From an uncultured Planktomarina sp. (GTDB taxonomy: Bacteria; Pseudomonadota; Alphaproteobacteria; Rhodobacterales; Rhodobacteraceae): DNA of 64,000 nucleotides. Of the stretch, positions 45,974-55,309 are shown piece by piece. A model generated the notes under the pieces. The model saw only the letters and a program-made list of their open reading frames with translations. It did no database searches and had not been told where the DNA came from. Each line of letters begins with the position of its first letter. Position 1 is the first letter of the stretch. Position numbers and translations under genes: made by a program. Location of the stretch: positions 124,001 through 188,000 of the forward strand of contig CAJJBP010000007.1 of NCBI GenBank assembly GCA_905182425.1, written 5' to 3'.

Positions 45974-47032
45974 TTGAGCGATCAAATTTTAAGCATAAGT
46001 CCACTTTCAGCCGCACCTGAGGAACACCCTCCCGTGAAAAAGCTAAAGGTTGGTGTGTTGTTGTCCAATCTCGGGACGCCTGACAGTTATGACTATTGGT
46101 CAATGCGACGGTATCTGGGTGAATTTTTATCCGATCGTCGCGTAATCGATTACAGCCCATGGCTTTGGCAGCCCCTGTTGCAACTTATTATTCTCACAAA
46201 ACGTCCGTTTACTTCAGGCGCTGCTTACAAGACGATTTGGAATCATGAAGCAGATGAAAGCCCATTATTGACGATTACTAAAGCACAAACTATTGCAATT
46301 AGGTCAAGCGTCACAGAACGTCATGGCGAAGGCGTTATGGTCGATTTTTGTATGCGCTATGGAAATCCGTCAATAAATTCAGTTGTGCAAAAAATGGTTG
46401 ATGCTGGCTGTCAAAAAATACTTTTTTTCCCACTTTACCCACAATATGCGGGAGCGACTTCAGCAACAGCCAACGATGAGTTTTTTAGAAGCCTCATAAA
46501 GCAGACCTGGCAACCAACAGCCCGTACGGTGGGCGCATACTTTGATCACCCGGATTATATAGACGCACTAGCAACCTCCATTGAGCGTGGATATGCTAAT
46601 GCCGAGGTCGAGCCAGAAATTCTAGTGTGCTCATATCACGGAGTTCCCAAACGTTATTTAATGCAAGGTGATCCTTATCACTGCCTGTGCCAAAAAACTA
46701 CGCGGCTATTGAAAGAGCGGCTTGGCTGGGATGAAAGCCAAATTATCACCACATTCCAGTCAAAGTTTGGGCCAGAACAATGGTTGCAACCCTATACCGT
46801 TGAAGAGGTTGCTAGGTTGGCAAAGCTTGGAAAGAAAAATATTGCGGTATGTGCTCCTGCATTTTCAGCAGACTGCATTGAAACGCTAGAGGAAATTAAC
46901 GAAGAAATTCGGGAAAGCTTTGAGCATGCAGGAGGTGAGAAATTCACTTACATTCCATGCTTGAACGATGAGCCTGCGCATATTTTAGCACTAACCAACC
47001 TAATATCAGATAACTTGCACGGTTGGGTTTAA
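45974..47032 (+). CDS. hemH: Ferrochelatase
   Basis: This 352-residue protein starts at a TTG preceded by AGGAG. It has VGVLLSNLGTPDSYDYWSMR, MRYGNPSI, the conserved His in CSYHGVPKRYLMQGDPYHC, TTFQSKFGPEQWLQPYT and CAPAFSADCIETLEEI, whose Glu takes part in proton removal. It inserts iron into protoporphyrin IX, the last step of heme synthesis. A small secreted-protein gene lies convergent at its 3' side. Confidence 0.95.
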   Translation: MSDQILSISPLSAAPEEHPPVKKLKVGVLLSNLGTPDSYDYWSMRRYLGEFLSDRRVIDYSPWLWQPLLQLIILTKRPFTSGAAYKTIWNHEADESPLLTITKAQTIAIRSSVTERHGEGVMVDFCMRYGNPSINSVVQKMVDAGCQKILFFPLYPQYAGATSATANDEFFRSLIKQTWQPTARTVGAYFDHPDYIDALATSIERGYANAEVEPEILVCSYHGVPKRYLMQGDPYHCLCQKTTRLLKERLGWDESQIITTFQSKFGPEQWLQPYTVEEVARLAKLGKKNIAVCAPAFSADCIETLEEINEEIRESFEHAGGEKFTYIPCLNDEPAHILALTNLISDNLHGWV

Positions 47033-47057
47033 GTTGCAAACTTTAGGATTTTTTTCT

Positions 47058-47092
47058 GAAAAAAAGAGACCGCAAAAATGCGGCCCCCTCTT
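47058..47092 (-). terminator. Terminator between hemH and the small secreted protein gene
   Basis: CCGCA-TTTT-TGCGG with flanking GAGG/CTCT pairs forms a stem followed on the minus strand by seven T. On the plus strand the hairpin follows hemH with a weaker tail, so it may serve both convergent genes. Confidence 0.85.
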
Positions 47093-47112
47093 AAATCTAA
47101 GAAAATTACTTT

Positions 47113-47298
47113 TTAGCTAACCCCTGCGGCAAGCAATGCAAGAATGATCAGAGGGATCAAAAGACCGCTATCAGATGAGTTCGCTCCGTCCATTGCTGAA
47201 ACAACTACAGGTGCATCCATCACAGGATCGCTCATGCCGCCAGCGAACGCTGTTGTTGCTGCGGCTAATAATACTGTTACCAATACCAATTTTTTCAT
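47113..47298 (-). CDS. Small secreted or single-span membrane protein
   Basis: The ATG at 47298 follows AGAAG. It encodes 61 residues: a signal peptide (MKKLVLVTVLLAAATTAFAG), a short acidic stretch (GMSDPVMDAPVVVSAMDGAN) and a hydrophobic C-terminal segment (GLLIPLIILALLAAGVS). I know similar small proteins next to hemH in Rhodobacterales, but no function. The gene has its own ribosome site and terminator, so it is real despite its size. Confidence 0.75.
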   Translation of the reverse strand: MKKLVLVTVLLAAATTAFAGGMSDPVMDAPVVVSAMDGANSSDSGLLIPLIILALLAAGVS

Positions 47299-47443
47299 TT
47301 TCTTCTCCATATAATTCAGACACTTACATCAAGTTTGGGGTATACTGTGTCCTTGGGTTTATTTTATACTTCGGATAAACCAGCACTCTAGTTAAAAAGC
47401 AAACGGGTCTCGAGCGTAAACATGCCGAAATTTACTTTCATTG

Positions 47444-48043
47444 TCAAATAAGCAACACTTGTGTCCCAACTTTAGATAATTCAAACAATTCAGCTATTTG
47501 TTCGTTATATAGGCCAATGCACCCATTAGATGATTTTCGGCCAATTTTGCGTGTATCGTGTGTTCCATGAATTCGGTAATACGTCCAAGACAAATACAGC
47601 GCGTGAGATCCCAGAGGGTTTTCAGGACCTGGCCCCAAATATTCGGGCCACTCTGGGTTTCGAACACGCATGGCTGGCGTCGGACTCCAACTGGGACCCT
47701 CCACTTTTTTTATGACTTTTGTTCTGCCCTTTCGAGTTAGATCGTCAGTTAGGGGAACTGACGTCGGGTATAACTTATAAACTTTTTCACCTTCAGACCA
47801 ATAATGCAGCGCTCTTGACTCGATATCGACCAAGATAGCTCCACCCGTAAGGTTGTCAAAATAGGGGCGCCAGTCAAGCATTCGGAAGCTACTAATATTA
47901 CGTTCGGAGGTTTTTCTGATTTCTGCTTCAAGCGCAATATCACCCACAACTCTCTGTTCTTGAGCAAAAACTGCAGCACCAGAAAAAGATGCGGCACCGG
48001 CAAGAAATGTACGGCGTGGCAAATTTTTAATTATTTTAGGCAT
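47444..48043 (-). CDS. L,D-transpeptidase (YkuD/ErfK type) with Tat-like signal
   Basis: From the ATG at 48043 the protein has 199 residues. The N-terminus (NLPRRTFLAGAASFSGAAVF) has a twin-arginine motif and a hydrophobic core. The catalytic part has PENPLGSHALYLSWTYYRIH, then GTHDTRKIGRKSSNGCIGLY with His, Ser and Cys in the YkuD arrangement. These enzymes form 3-3 crosslinks or link proteins to peptidoglycan in the periplasm. A CAP-domain lipoprotein gene lies divergent 150 bases away. Confidence 0.9.
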   Translation of the reverse strand: MPKIIKNLPRRTFLAGAASFSGAAVFAQEQRVVGDIALEAEIRKTSERNISSFRMLDWRPYFDNLTGGAILVDIESRALHYWSEGEKVYKLYPTSVPLTDDLTRKGRTKVIKKVEGPSWSPTPAMRVRNPEWPEYLGPGPENPLGSHALYLSWTYYRIHGTHDTRKIGRKSSNGCIGLYNEQIAELFELSKVGTQVLLI

Positions 48044-48191
48044 AGGTCTGAGCTCCAAATTTATTCCCTCTTATTTACACGAGAAGTGTATGTTTTTCAA
48101 ATCAAAGTATTGTCATTTAGAGGAAGGGGTGGGAAATGGGTTTGATTGACAACGTAAGCAAGCTATTGCTGCTACCACTGCTTGAGGAAAA

Positions 48192-48716
48192 ATGATGTTC
48201 TTTCGTGTTATTGCAACCATACTAATTGCAAGTCTGGCTGCCTGTGTAGCTCCAATTGGTGATGGCACTGAATTTAGTGGAGGCAACACAGCTCGCATAT
48301 ATTGGATTGCGCCATCAGATACGAGCCGGATACAATTTAGTATGCTCGATAGCATAAATAGCTTACGCATCGCGAATGGAATTTCCCCACTTTCACTAAA
48401 TCCCCAACTAAATGCAGCCGCAGCCACACACTCTCGAGATATGGCCGCTCAAAATCGTGCATGGCACTTTGGATCAGATGGTTCATCACCGCTCGATCGC
48501 GTGTCCCGTGTTGGGTATGAAGGAGAACTGTTAGGAGAAACGATCTCCGAAACTTTCGAGTCAGAATTAGAAACCCTTGCAGCGTGGATGGATGGCACAC
48601 CAACACGTGGTGTGATAATGAATCCTAAAAATCGACATATCGGTTTTAGCTGGTTTCAGGAAGAAAGTGGAAAAATTTGGTGGACTCTAGTCAGCGGTAC
48701 GGACGAGACATTTTAA
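48192..48716 (+). CDS. CAP (SCP/PR1)-domain lipoprotein
   Basis: This 174-residue protein has a signal sequence ending in the lipobox SLAAC (Cys about residue 17). The CAP domain follows: LDSINSLRIANGISPLSLNP, LNAAAATHSRDMAAQNRAWH with the conserved His, FGSDGSSPLDRVSRVGYEGE and LLGETISETF. Bacterial CAP proteins are extracytoplasmic with unclear activity. Its stop overlaps the convergent L,D-transpeptidase by four bases. Confidence 0.88.
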   Translation: MMFFRVIATILIASLAACVAPIGDGTEFSGGNTARIYWIAPSDTSRIQFSMLDSINSLRIANGISPLSLNPQLNAAAATHSRDMAAQNRAWHFGSDGSSPLDRVSRVGYEGELLGETISETFESELETLAAWMDGTPTRGVIMNPKNRHIGFSWFQEESGKIWWTLVSGTDETF

Positions 48717-49204
48717 GGGAATATCCAAATAGTTGTTCCGATACTGACCATTTCATAAATTTCATCCATTTCTCTGTTGGTTACCGCAATACAACCCCAA
48801 GTCCAATCCTTATCGCTCCTAGCATACTCTTTGGGGGTCCCATGAATAAAAATATCGCCTCCTGGGTCTTTCCCTAACGCAAGCGCTTTAACCCTATCTT
48901 GGGCATTCGGATAAGACATTCCAATAGATAGGTAAAATTGGCTTTTAGGGTTTTTACGATCAATGTAATATTGGCCCTCCGGGGTTTTTCCATCCCCCTG
49001 GAACTCCTTATGACCTACTGGGGCAAAGCCAAGTTTAAAGTCATATTTTTTTATCACCTTATTCTGGTGCAGTAACAAAAGCTTACGATCTGCTTTATAA
49101 ACTTGGATTTGGGTCACTTCCGGTAATAATTTGCGGTTGAAGAAAGAACACGACGACAATGTCAGCAGCAGGCTGATCATAACCAATACATTTTTTAGGC
49201 GCAT
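48713..49204 (-). CDS. L,D-transpeptidase lipoprotein
   Basis: This 163-residue protein has a lipobox (LTLSSC, Cys about residue 19). The body has the YkuD pattern: VYKADRKLLLLHQNKVIKKY, GDGKTPEGQYYIDRKN, IFIHGTPKEYARSDKDWTWG and CIAVTNREMDEIY, with catalytic His and Cys. It differs from the Tat-type transpeptidase at 47444. Lipidation implies anchoring to a membrane facing the periplasm. Confidence 0.9.
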   Translation of the reverse strand: MRLKNVLVMISLLLTLSSCSFFNRKLLPEVTQIQVYKADRKLLLLHQNKVIKKYDFKLGFAPVGHKEFQGDGKTPEGQYYIDRKNPKSQFYLSIGMSYPNAQDRVKALALGKDPGGDIFIHGTPKEYARSDKDWTWGCIAVTNREMDEIYEMVSIGTTIWIFP

Positions 49205-49375
49205 AAAAGATGCCTCAAATCATACTTTTGGAAAATTTAGTCTAAACACATAGAAATGCCAAACTAACCTTTTTTATTTAACCGCACCTCTAATCGTTAA
49301 CAAAGGCGCAATGGCCTCACGGACGACGTTATTTGGTTTAGTCTACCTCTTCACGTTATATACCTTACGTCAATT

Positions 49376-50590
49376 TCAATCCTTAAAGAAGCTTGCAACA
49401 ATCTCTATATGAGACGACCAGCGGAATTGATCAACCACCTCTAGCCACCTGATCTTAAACCCTGTCTCACAAAGTATGCGCGCATCTCGGGCAAAGGTAA
49501 CTGGATTGCACGACACCATGGCTATGTTATGCATTTGACTTTGCGCGAGCTGACGCACTTGTTGTTCAGCTCCTGCCCGTGGTGGGTCAATTACGGCCGC
49601 ATCAAATGACTTCATGTCTGTATGATAGACAGGGTTACGAAATAGATCACGAGCTTCGATCGTAACTTTTTTTATACCCTGCGTATGGCGTACGCCGTAA
49701 ACTAAAGCATCTAACAGTTTGGGGTCACTTTCAACGCAATGCAGCTTTGCCTTAAACGTCAGTGGTAATCCCAAAGTGCCAACACCAGAAAATAAGTCAA
49801 TGACAGATTTTGCGCCATCCAGAGCACGCGCAACTGCCCCCTGCAAGGCAACCTCTCCATGAGTTGTTGCCTGCGTGAATGCACGTGGTGGAATTGAAAC
49901 ATTAACTGCTCCAAAAGTCATAGATGGAGTTTGGTGCTCACAAACAGTTTCTGCACCAACCGATAACCGAGCTACGCCACTTAATCCCGCCCATTGCGCG
50001 AAGGCTGCTAAGTTTTTCTGGTTTGGAGGCTCCAAGCCATCAACGGCTACATCAATTCCAGTATCAGTGACTAGTACAAAAAATCCTAACTGACCCTTGC
50101 GAGATCCGAATTTAGCTGTGAAACCTTCAAGCGCCGGTACAAGATCTAAAATAGCGGGAGCTAGAATTTTACAAGGTTCAATCGATTGGATTGTAACACT
50201 TGATTTACCAAAAAAACCAACAGTAGCTCCTTTTTTTGTACGTGTACCACTCAACTTTGCACGTCGCCGACTATTTTCAGGGGAGGTGTGGAGGGCTTGG
50301 GTTTGAACGTTAATACCTTGTGCGGACAGGGCCCGCAGAACAACTTCTTGCTTCCAATGAGCAACAAAGTCTGGGTGTGCATGGTGCAAAGAGCATCCAC
50401 CACATCGCTTATAGGCAGTGCATTGCGAAGCAATCCTGTTCTCAGATGGCATGATGATCCGAGGGTTTTCAATCCGATCACCGACCAGCAGCCCAGACAC
50501 AACTTCACCCGGCAAAGTCCGATCAACAAAAATTGGCCCAGCAGCCAAACCGTCACCAAGATGACCTAAACGATCTATAATAATTTCCAT
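49376..50590 (-). CDS. Class I SAM-dependent RNA methyltransferase (RumA/TrmA type)
   Basis: From the ATG at 50590 the protein has about 404 residues. It has an N-terminal TRAM-like part (IIIDRLGHLGDGLAAGPIFV) and a four-cysteine cluster (CTAYKRCGGCSLHHAHPD plus a later Cys) that holds Fe-S. The SAM fold has VIDLFSGVGTLGLPLTFKA, and the catalytic part has AAVIDPPRAGAEQQV and MVSCNPVTFARDARIL. It methylates C5 of a uridine in rRNA or tRNA; the target base cannot be told. It is coupled to the upstream ABC exporter, sharing one base with its end. Confidence 0.9.
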   Translation of the reverse strand: MEIIIDRLGHLGDGLAAGPIFVDRTLPGEVVSGLLVGDRIENPRIIMPSENRIASQCTAYKRCGGCSLHHAHPDFVAHWKQEVVLRALSAQGINVQTQALHTSPENSRRRAKLSGTRTKKGATVGFFGKSSVTIQSIEPCKILAPAILDLVPALEGFTAKFGSRKGQLGFFVLVTDTGIDVAVDGLEPPNQKNLAAFAQWAGLSGVARLSVGAETVCEHQTPSMTFGAVNVSIPPRAFTQATTHGEVALQGAVARALDGAKSVIDLFSGVGTLGLPLTFKAKLHCVESDPKLLDALVYGVRHTQGIKKVTIEARDLFRNPVYHTDMKSFDAAVIDPPRAGAEQQVRQLAQSQMHNIAMVSCNPVTFARDARILCETGFKIRWLEVVDQFRWSSHIEIVASFFKD

Positions 50591-52428
50591 TAGGGTTTTT
50601 CCATTGCCAAAAAGCCACCAGATTGATGCCGCCAAAACTCTGCATAGGCCCCGCCTGTCGCCAGCAGGCTGGTATGCGTTCCCTCCTCTACAATGCGGCC
50701 CTCCTCAAAAACAACAATACGATCCATATGTGCAATCGTGGATAGACGGTGCGCAATCGCAATAACCGTTTTTCCCGCCATCACATTATAAAGCGTATCC
50801 AAAATCTCAGCCTCGACAACACTATCAAGGGCTGATGTCGCTTCATCCAGTACAAGAATTGGCGCATCTTTTAAAATTACTCGAGCCAAAGCCACCCTCT
50901 GTCGCTGCCCACCAGATAGCTTAACACCACGCTCTCCCACTTGTGCATCATAGCCCTTGCGGCCTTCTGGGTCCTCAAGTTTTAGAATAAAGTCATGGGC
51001 CTCAGCCTTTTTAGCTGCTTCTAACATTTCCAACTCTGACCCGTTTAGTTTGCCGTACAAAATATTGTCTCGCACTGAGCGGTGCAAAAGGGAGCTATCT
51101 TGCTGCACAACGCCGATCTGCGCTCGCAAACTATCCTGGGTAACGTTTGAAATTTCCTGACTATCAAATTTTATTGACCCCTGCTCAACGTCATAAAACC
51201 GAAGTAAAAGTTTAATTAATGTCGATTTTCCAGCACCGCTTGCACCAACCAGACCAATGCGTTCACCTGGCAAGATGTTTAAATTAACGCCCTCAAGTCC
51301 CCCAAAATCACGACCATATCTATGCGTCAAATTTATAATATCAATTCGACCCTCAGTCATTTTTAACGACGTAGCACCCTCAACATCAGTGAGCTCAATC
51401 GGTGCCGCAATAGTTTCCATACCCTCACGTATAACACCAAGCTCTCTGAAAACTGTGGTTAGGGCCCACATGATCCAGCCAGACATGCCATTTAGGCGCG
51501 TTGTCAAAGCGGCACCTGCCGCTATCACACCGACGCCAGCGCTGCCAATCGTCCACAGATAGATGGCCCAACCAACCACACCAACCACCAAAAACCCATT
51601 CAGTACAACAAGGCCAATATCCATCAAGCTATAAAGCCGCATTTCATATTGGAAGGTAGTTCGCGCATGTTCGATAGCCTCAACCCCATAGTCCAACTCT
51701 TGGTCACTTTGTGAAAACATTTTAACACTGTGGATGTTCGTATAACTATCGACCACCCTGCCGGTCACGGCACTTCGAGCATCCGATGAGGCTGTGGAGG
51801 CGGGTCCAACACGACGCACAGTCCAAGCTACCAAGGCGCCATAAAGCCCAATCCAAAGTAACATAGGGAGCGCCAGCCGTGGGTCAGCTCCCGCCAAAAG
51901 AAAAATTGCGCCAATAAGATATGCAATAGAAAACGTGATTGCATCAAATGTCTGATATACTACCTCCCCAGTTGCCGGGGGGGTTTGCATAATTCGGTTT
52001 GCAATACGCCCTGCAAAATCATTTTCAAACCAAGAAACCGACTGCCTCAAGACATGTTTATGCGACCGGTAACGCACCAATGTGCCAACATTTGGCAACA
52101 TTGCATTGTTTTGCAACATCGTATCCACTGCTTGCAACACGGGCCGGACCGTCAGAATAAAAATAGATACACTTATCAGCTCAGCCTTGTTTTCAGCCCA
52201 AAATTCCGTAGGCTTTACGTCTGTCAATAACATAATCAGCCGACCTAAATACCAGATCAAACCAATCTCAATGAAAGCTGTTGTGAATGAAAAAACCCCT
52301 AGAACCCAAAAAATCTTTTTAAAGGGATAAAGGTAATTTCTTAAAAAGGGTAACAAAGCACGAGGCGGCGTGTCATCAGACGCATAAGCTTGATAAGGAT
52401 CAACTAGTTTTTCAAAAAACCTAAACAT
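50590..52428 (-). CDS. ABC exporter, fused membrane and ATPase domains
   Basis: The ATG at 52428 gives about 612 residues. Six transmembrane segments span residues 40-330. The ATPase has Walker A (RIGLVGASGAGKSTLIKLLL), the signature VKLSGGQRQRVALARVIL, Walker B (PILVLDEATSALDS) and switch His (VIAIAHRLSTIAHMD). It is an MsbA/multidrug-type half transporter that probably works as a homodimer. The cargo is unknown. cca lies upstream. Confidence 0.93.
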   Translation of the reverse strand: MFRFFEKLVDPYQAYASDDTPPRALLPFLRNYLYPFKKIFWVLGVFSFTTAFIEIGLIWYLGRLIMLLTDVKPTEFWAENKAELISVSIFILTVRPVLQAVDTMLQNNAMLPNVGTLVRYRSHKHVLRQSVSWFENDFAGRIANRIMQTPPATGEVVYQTFDAITFSIAYLIGAIFLLAGADPRLALPMLLWIGLYGALVAWTVRRVGPASTASSDARSAVTGRVVDSYTNIHSVKMFSQSDQELDYGVEAIEHARTTFQYEMRLYSLMDIGLVVLNGFLVVGVVGWAIYLWTIGSAGVGVIAAGAALTTRLNGMSGWIMWALTTVFRELGVIREGMETIAAPIELTDVEGATSLKMTEGRIDIINLTHRYGRDFGGLEGVNLNILPGERIGLVGASGAGKSTLIKLLLRFYDVEQGSIKFDSQEISNVTQDSLRAQIGVVQQDSSLLHRSVRDNILYGKLNGSELEMLEAAKKAEAHDFILKLEDPEGRKGYDAQVGERGVKLSGGQRQRVALARVILKDAPILVLDEATSALDSVVEAEILDTLYNVMAGKTVIAIAHRLSTIAHMDRIVVFEEGRIVEEGTHTSLLATGGAYAEFWRHQSGGFLAMEKP

Positions 52429-52475
52429 AGCCTTAAAAATTACACAGGCCGCCAAGCAAAGCCTAGGTAATATCT

Positions 52476-53642
52476 CTACAGAATTTTGTTTTCACGTATC
52501 TGCGATATTAATGCATCTTTCTCAAGCTTCATATCTGATGCTAACCAAATTCGAAGTCCGTCCTCCAGAGCTTCTCCAAGCACTTTATTCGAAAACCATT
52601 CTAACAGATCAGAAGCTTGAATAGGAAATTGTGATACGGCCGCTCGGGCGAGTGTAGCCCTGTCGCATGCCCCCGGTGATCGCTCAAGAAACGCGTTTCG
52701 CACCAACCAAGAAGTCCAGCCGTCTTCTTCTCCCAGATGATACCCGTGTTCAATTAAACGGTCACATTCCTGTGCTGTTTTGCGTAATTTTGAAACGCGC
52801 TTTAGAGCTGTATTTCCAAGCCTTAAATTCGTCTTTAGGTTTTCTCCACCAACAAGTGCTAATCGGCGGAATGCATCAGGCTTCAAATCCCCTTCTAGAT
52901 CTACAAGCAAAGCCAAATTCCGCGCACATGCTCCAGGCAAAATGATCTGTAAAACGCCAGAGGCCTCCATTGCAGCCATTGCGGGCGCTGGGTCAGGAGC
53001 TGCCAATAGCTTTAGCAGCTCCGCACCGATACGCTCCTTCGAAACAATGTCCAACCCAAGGCACAAAGAGGCGCATGCGGATAGGCCTTCAGGATCAATC
53101 CCAGATTGGGCGTTTCCATACCAAGCCCAAAATCTGAAAAAGCGCAAAATACGTAAATAATCCTCTTTTATGCGTTCCTCTGCGTTGCCGATAAACCGAA
53201 TTCTGTACTCACGCAAATCAGCAAGCCCACCAAGTGGGTCAATCACAGTACCGTTAACATCCGCATATAAGGCATTTAATGTAAAATCACGTCGCGCTGC
53301 ATCTTCCTGAATAGATGAGCCAAACAGAACTTCCGCTCGACGCCCATCTGTTCTGACATCACTCCGAAAAGATGTAATCTCAAAATCTTGCGCCGCAATT
53401 TGAAAGGTCAACGTTCCAAATGCCTCGCCTGTGGGGATTATCCGAACATTCAGGGCTTTCGCAATTTCTCGCATTTGAGCGGGCGTTGCATCCGTTGCCA
53501 AGTCAACATCAGTTTGGCCATATCCCAATATTGCATTTCTGACACAACCGCCCACGTACAGCAATTGGAACCCAGCAAGGGAAAAGGCTGTAAAGGTTGG
53601 CGCAAGCTCGGATTGATTTATCGCTTTAGTTTCAATTTTCAT
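52476..53642 (-). CDS. CCA tRNA nucleotidyltransferase
   Basis: This 388-residue protein has the class II nucleotidyltransferase head: FQLLYVGGCVRNAILGYGQT, DVDLATDATPAQM (metal aspartates), then RRDFTLNALYADVNGTVIDP and ERIKEDYLRILRFFRF. It adds or repairs the CCA end of tRNA (or acts as a poly(A) polymerase-like enzyme). The C-terminal half is helical and less conserved. It overlaps the Nudix gene upstream by four bases. Confidence 0.93.
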   Translation of the reverse strand: MKIETKAINQSELAPTFTAFSLAGFQLLYVGGCVRNAILGYGQTDVDLATDATPAQMREIAKALNVRIIPTGEAFGTLTFQIAAQDFEITSFRSDVRTDGRRAEVLFGSSIQEDAARRDFTLNALYADVNGTVIDPLGGLADLREYRIRFIGNAEERIKEDYLRILRFFRFWAWYGNAQSGIDPEGLSACASLCLGLDIVSKERIGAELLKLLAAPDPAPAMAAMEASGVLQIILPGACARNLALLVDLEGDLKPDAFRRLALVGGENLKTNLRLGNTALKRVSKLRKTAQECDRLIEHGYHLGEEDGWTSWLVRNAFLERSPGACDRATLARAAVSQFPIQASDLLEWFSNKVLGEALEDGLRIWLASDMKLEKDALISQIRENKIL

Positions 53643-54235
53643 GATGTATCCATCAACTCTGCAAAACTACGCAAGATACGCGCTGTTGCCCCCCAAATAT
53701 AATAAGGTCCGTAGGGTACAACGTAATAGTTTCGATTATGTCCAGCCCAGTGCCTACTTTGGACTTGAAAATTCGGTAGGTGTAAAACATTCTGAAGGGG
53801 TACTTCAAAAACCTCCTCAACCTCCCCAGGGTTGGGCTGAATATTCCACCAATGTTGAACCCAGCCAATGATTGGCGTAATCCTAAAACCAGTCATCGTT
53901 CGGTGAATGGGTAGTTGTCCTAAAACCTGGACGTTAGAGGCTTGCAACCCCGTTTCTTCATTGGCCTCACGCAGAGCTGTCGCTACAATATTCAAGTCGT
54001 TCCCGTCTCGCTTGCCGCCTGGAAAAGAAATCTGACCAGGATGTATTTTGAGCTGCGCTGCACGTTTTGTTAAGACAACATTCACACCATTTGGGCGTGT
54101 AACCAGGGCTATCAAGACCGCCGCATCTTGCAACTTTAAGACTCTAGGTTCTAATCCAATATTTAGATCAAAATCACTGGAAGGATGCGCTACGCGGGCT
54201 AAAGCCTGGGGAATTTTAGCTCTAAGAGTTATCAT
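53639..54235 (-). CDS. Nudix CoA pyrophosphatase-like hydrolase
   Basis: The ATG at 54235 (MITLRAKIPQ) overlaps the end of hslO. The 198-residue protein has the Nudix box in ISFPGGKRDGNDLNIVATAL, REANEETGL, preceded by LKIHPGQ, the NuCoA-specific extension. Such enzymes (NudL) split CoA and its esters. It is followed by cca. Longer starts at 54241 or 54259 are possible. Confidence 0.88.
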   Translation of the reverse strand: MITLRAKIPQALARVAHPSSDFDLNIGLEPRVLKLQDAAVLIALVTRPNGVNVVLTKRAAQLKIHPGQISFPGGKRDGNDLNIVATALREANEETGLQASNVQVLGQLPIHRTMTGFRITPIIGWVQHWWNIQPNPGEVEEVFEVPLQNVLHLPNFQVQSRHWAGHNRNYYVVPYGPYYIWGATARILRSFAELMDTS

Positions 54236-55229
54236 CTGCATCCGTTGGCTTAGCCTCAAAACCCAAGGTCATTGGGTCAAAGGCATAATGTGCACCACAA
54301 AACTGACAATCAGCTGTGACTATATTAGCTGCAGTTGTCATGTGACCAATATCTTTCGCAGAATAAATCGACAGGCTTTGCCGTACACGGTCTTCTGAAC
54401 ATGAACACCCAAACTTCACTGGCTGGACATCATAGATTCGCGGAGCTTCCTCATTAAATAAACGCAAAAGCAAGCGGCTTGGGGAGATCGTCGGCCCAAC
54501 TAATTCTAACTCTTCAACGGTATCAAGCAAGATGTTTGCCCGGCTCCAGTTTTCAATAGCATCGCCCAAAAGCATATCCACCGCAGTAAGCAGTCCACCC
54601 TCACCTGAGCCCTCAGCAGCCGACACAACATGCGCACCAGCCTTAGGCATGTGCTGAAGCATGATGCCACCTGCCCGCCAGCCACTATTACCGCTCACCT
54701 CCTGTGAGTACCCAAATGCCAAAGAAAAGCGCGTCGGTAGTTGTTCCGATTGCGCAAAATAAGCTTCAGCACAGGCCGATAATGATCCTCCAGAAATTGG
54801 CGTGATGCCTTGATACGGGGTCATGTCCTCACCCTGATCTATCAATATGGCAAAATAACCCTTTCCAATTTGAGTAAAGCCGTCAGCTTTCAAAGCAATC
54901 GCGTCACTGTCGTAGCTTGCATAGGCTCGAATACGAGCAGGGTTGCCCTCATCAATTGGGCCATAATAATCTGTAGCTATTAGTCGAATTGGTCCGTCAC
55001 CTCGGACTTGAAGCGACAACTTCCAGCGCAGCTTCATTGTTTGGCCAATCAAAGCTGTGAGCAGTGCCATCTCCGCCACAAGAGCTTCAATCACTGGCGG
55101 ATAATCATGTTGTGCAAGAACTTGATCTAAAAGACCGTCCAGTCGGGCAACCCGCCCACGAATGTCGGATGCGTCCAATTGAAATGGTAAAACCGTGTCA
55201 TCCCAGCTAATTTCTTCAGACTGTGTCAT
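54222..55229 (-). CDS. hslO: Redox-regulated chaperone Hsp33
   Basis: From the ATG at 55229 the protein has 335 residues. The N-terminal holdase domain contains LLTALIGQTMKLRWKLSLQV, GPIRLIATDYYGP, MTPYQGITPISGGSLSACAE and GGIMLQHMP. The C-terminal redox switch has a Cys-X-Cys pair (FGCSCSEDRVRQSL) and a Cys-X-X-Cys pair (ADCQFCGAHYAF) that hold zinc and form disulfides under oxidation. Divergent from a Nudix gene. Confidence 0.94.
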   Translation of the reverse strand: MTQSEEISWDDTVLPFQLDASDIRGRVARLDGLLDQVLAQHDYPPVIEALVAEMALLTALIGQTMKLRWKLSLQVRGDGPIRLIATDYYGPIDEGNPARIRAYASYDSDAIALKADGFTQIGKGYFAILIDQGEDMTPYQGITPISGGSLSACAEAYFAQSEQLPTRFSLAFGYSQEVSGNSGWRAGGIMLQHMPKAGAHVVSAAEGSGEGGLLTAVDMLLGDAIENWSRANILLDTVEELELVGPTISPSRLLLRLFNEEAPRIYDVQPVKFGCSCSEDRVRQSLSIYSAKDIGHMTTAANIVTADCQFCGAHYAFDPMTLGFEAKPTDADDNS

Positions 55230-55309
55230 TAATTCTTTCCATAGATTGGCCTTGCCATAACTTGTCCATATAAGCACGTCCAGACGGACACCAACCCTGG
55301 TAAAAAAAA

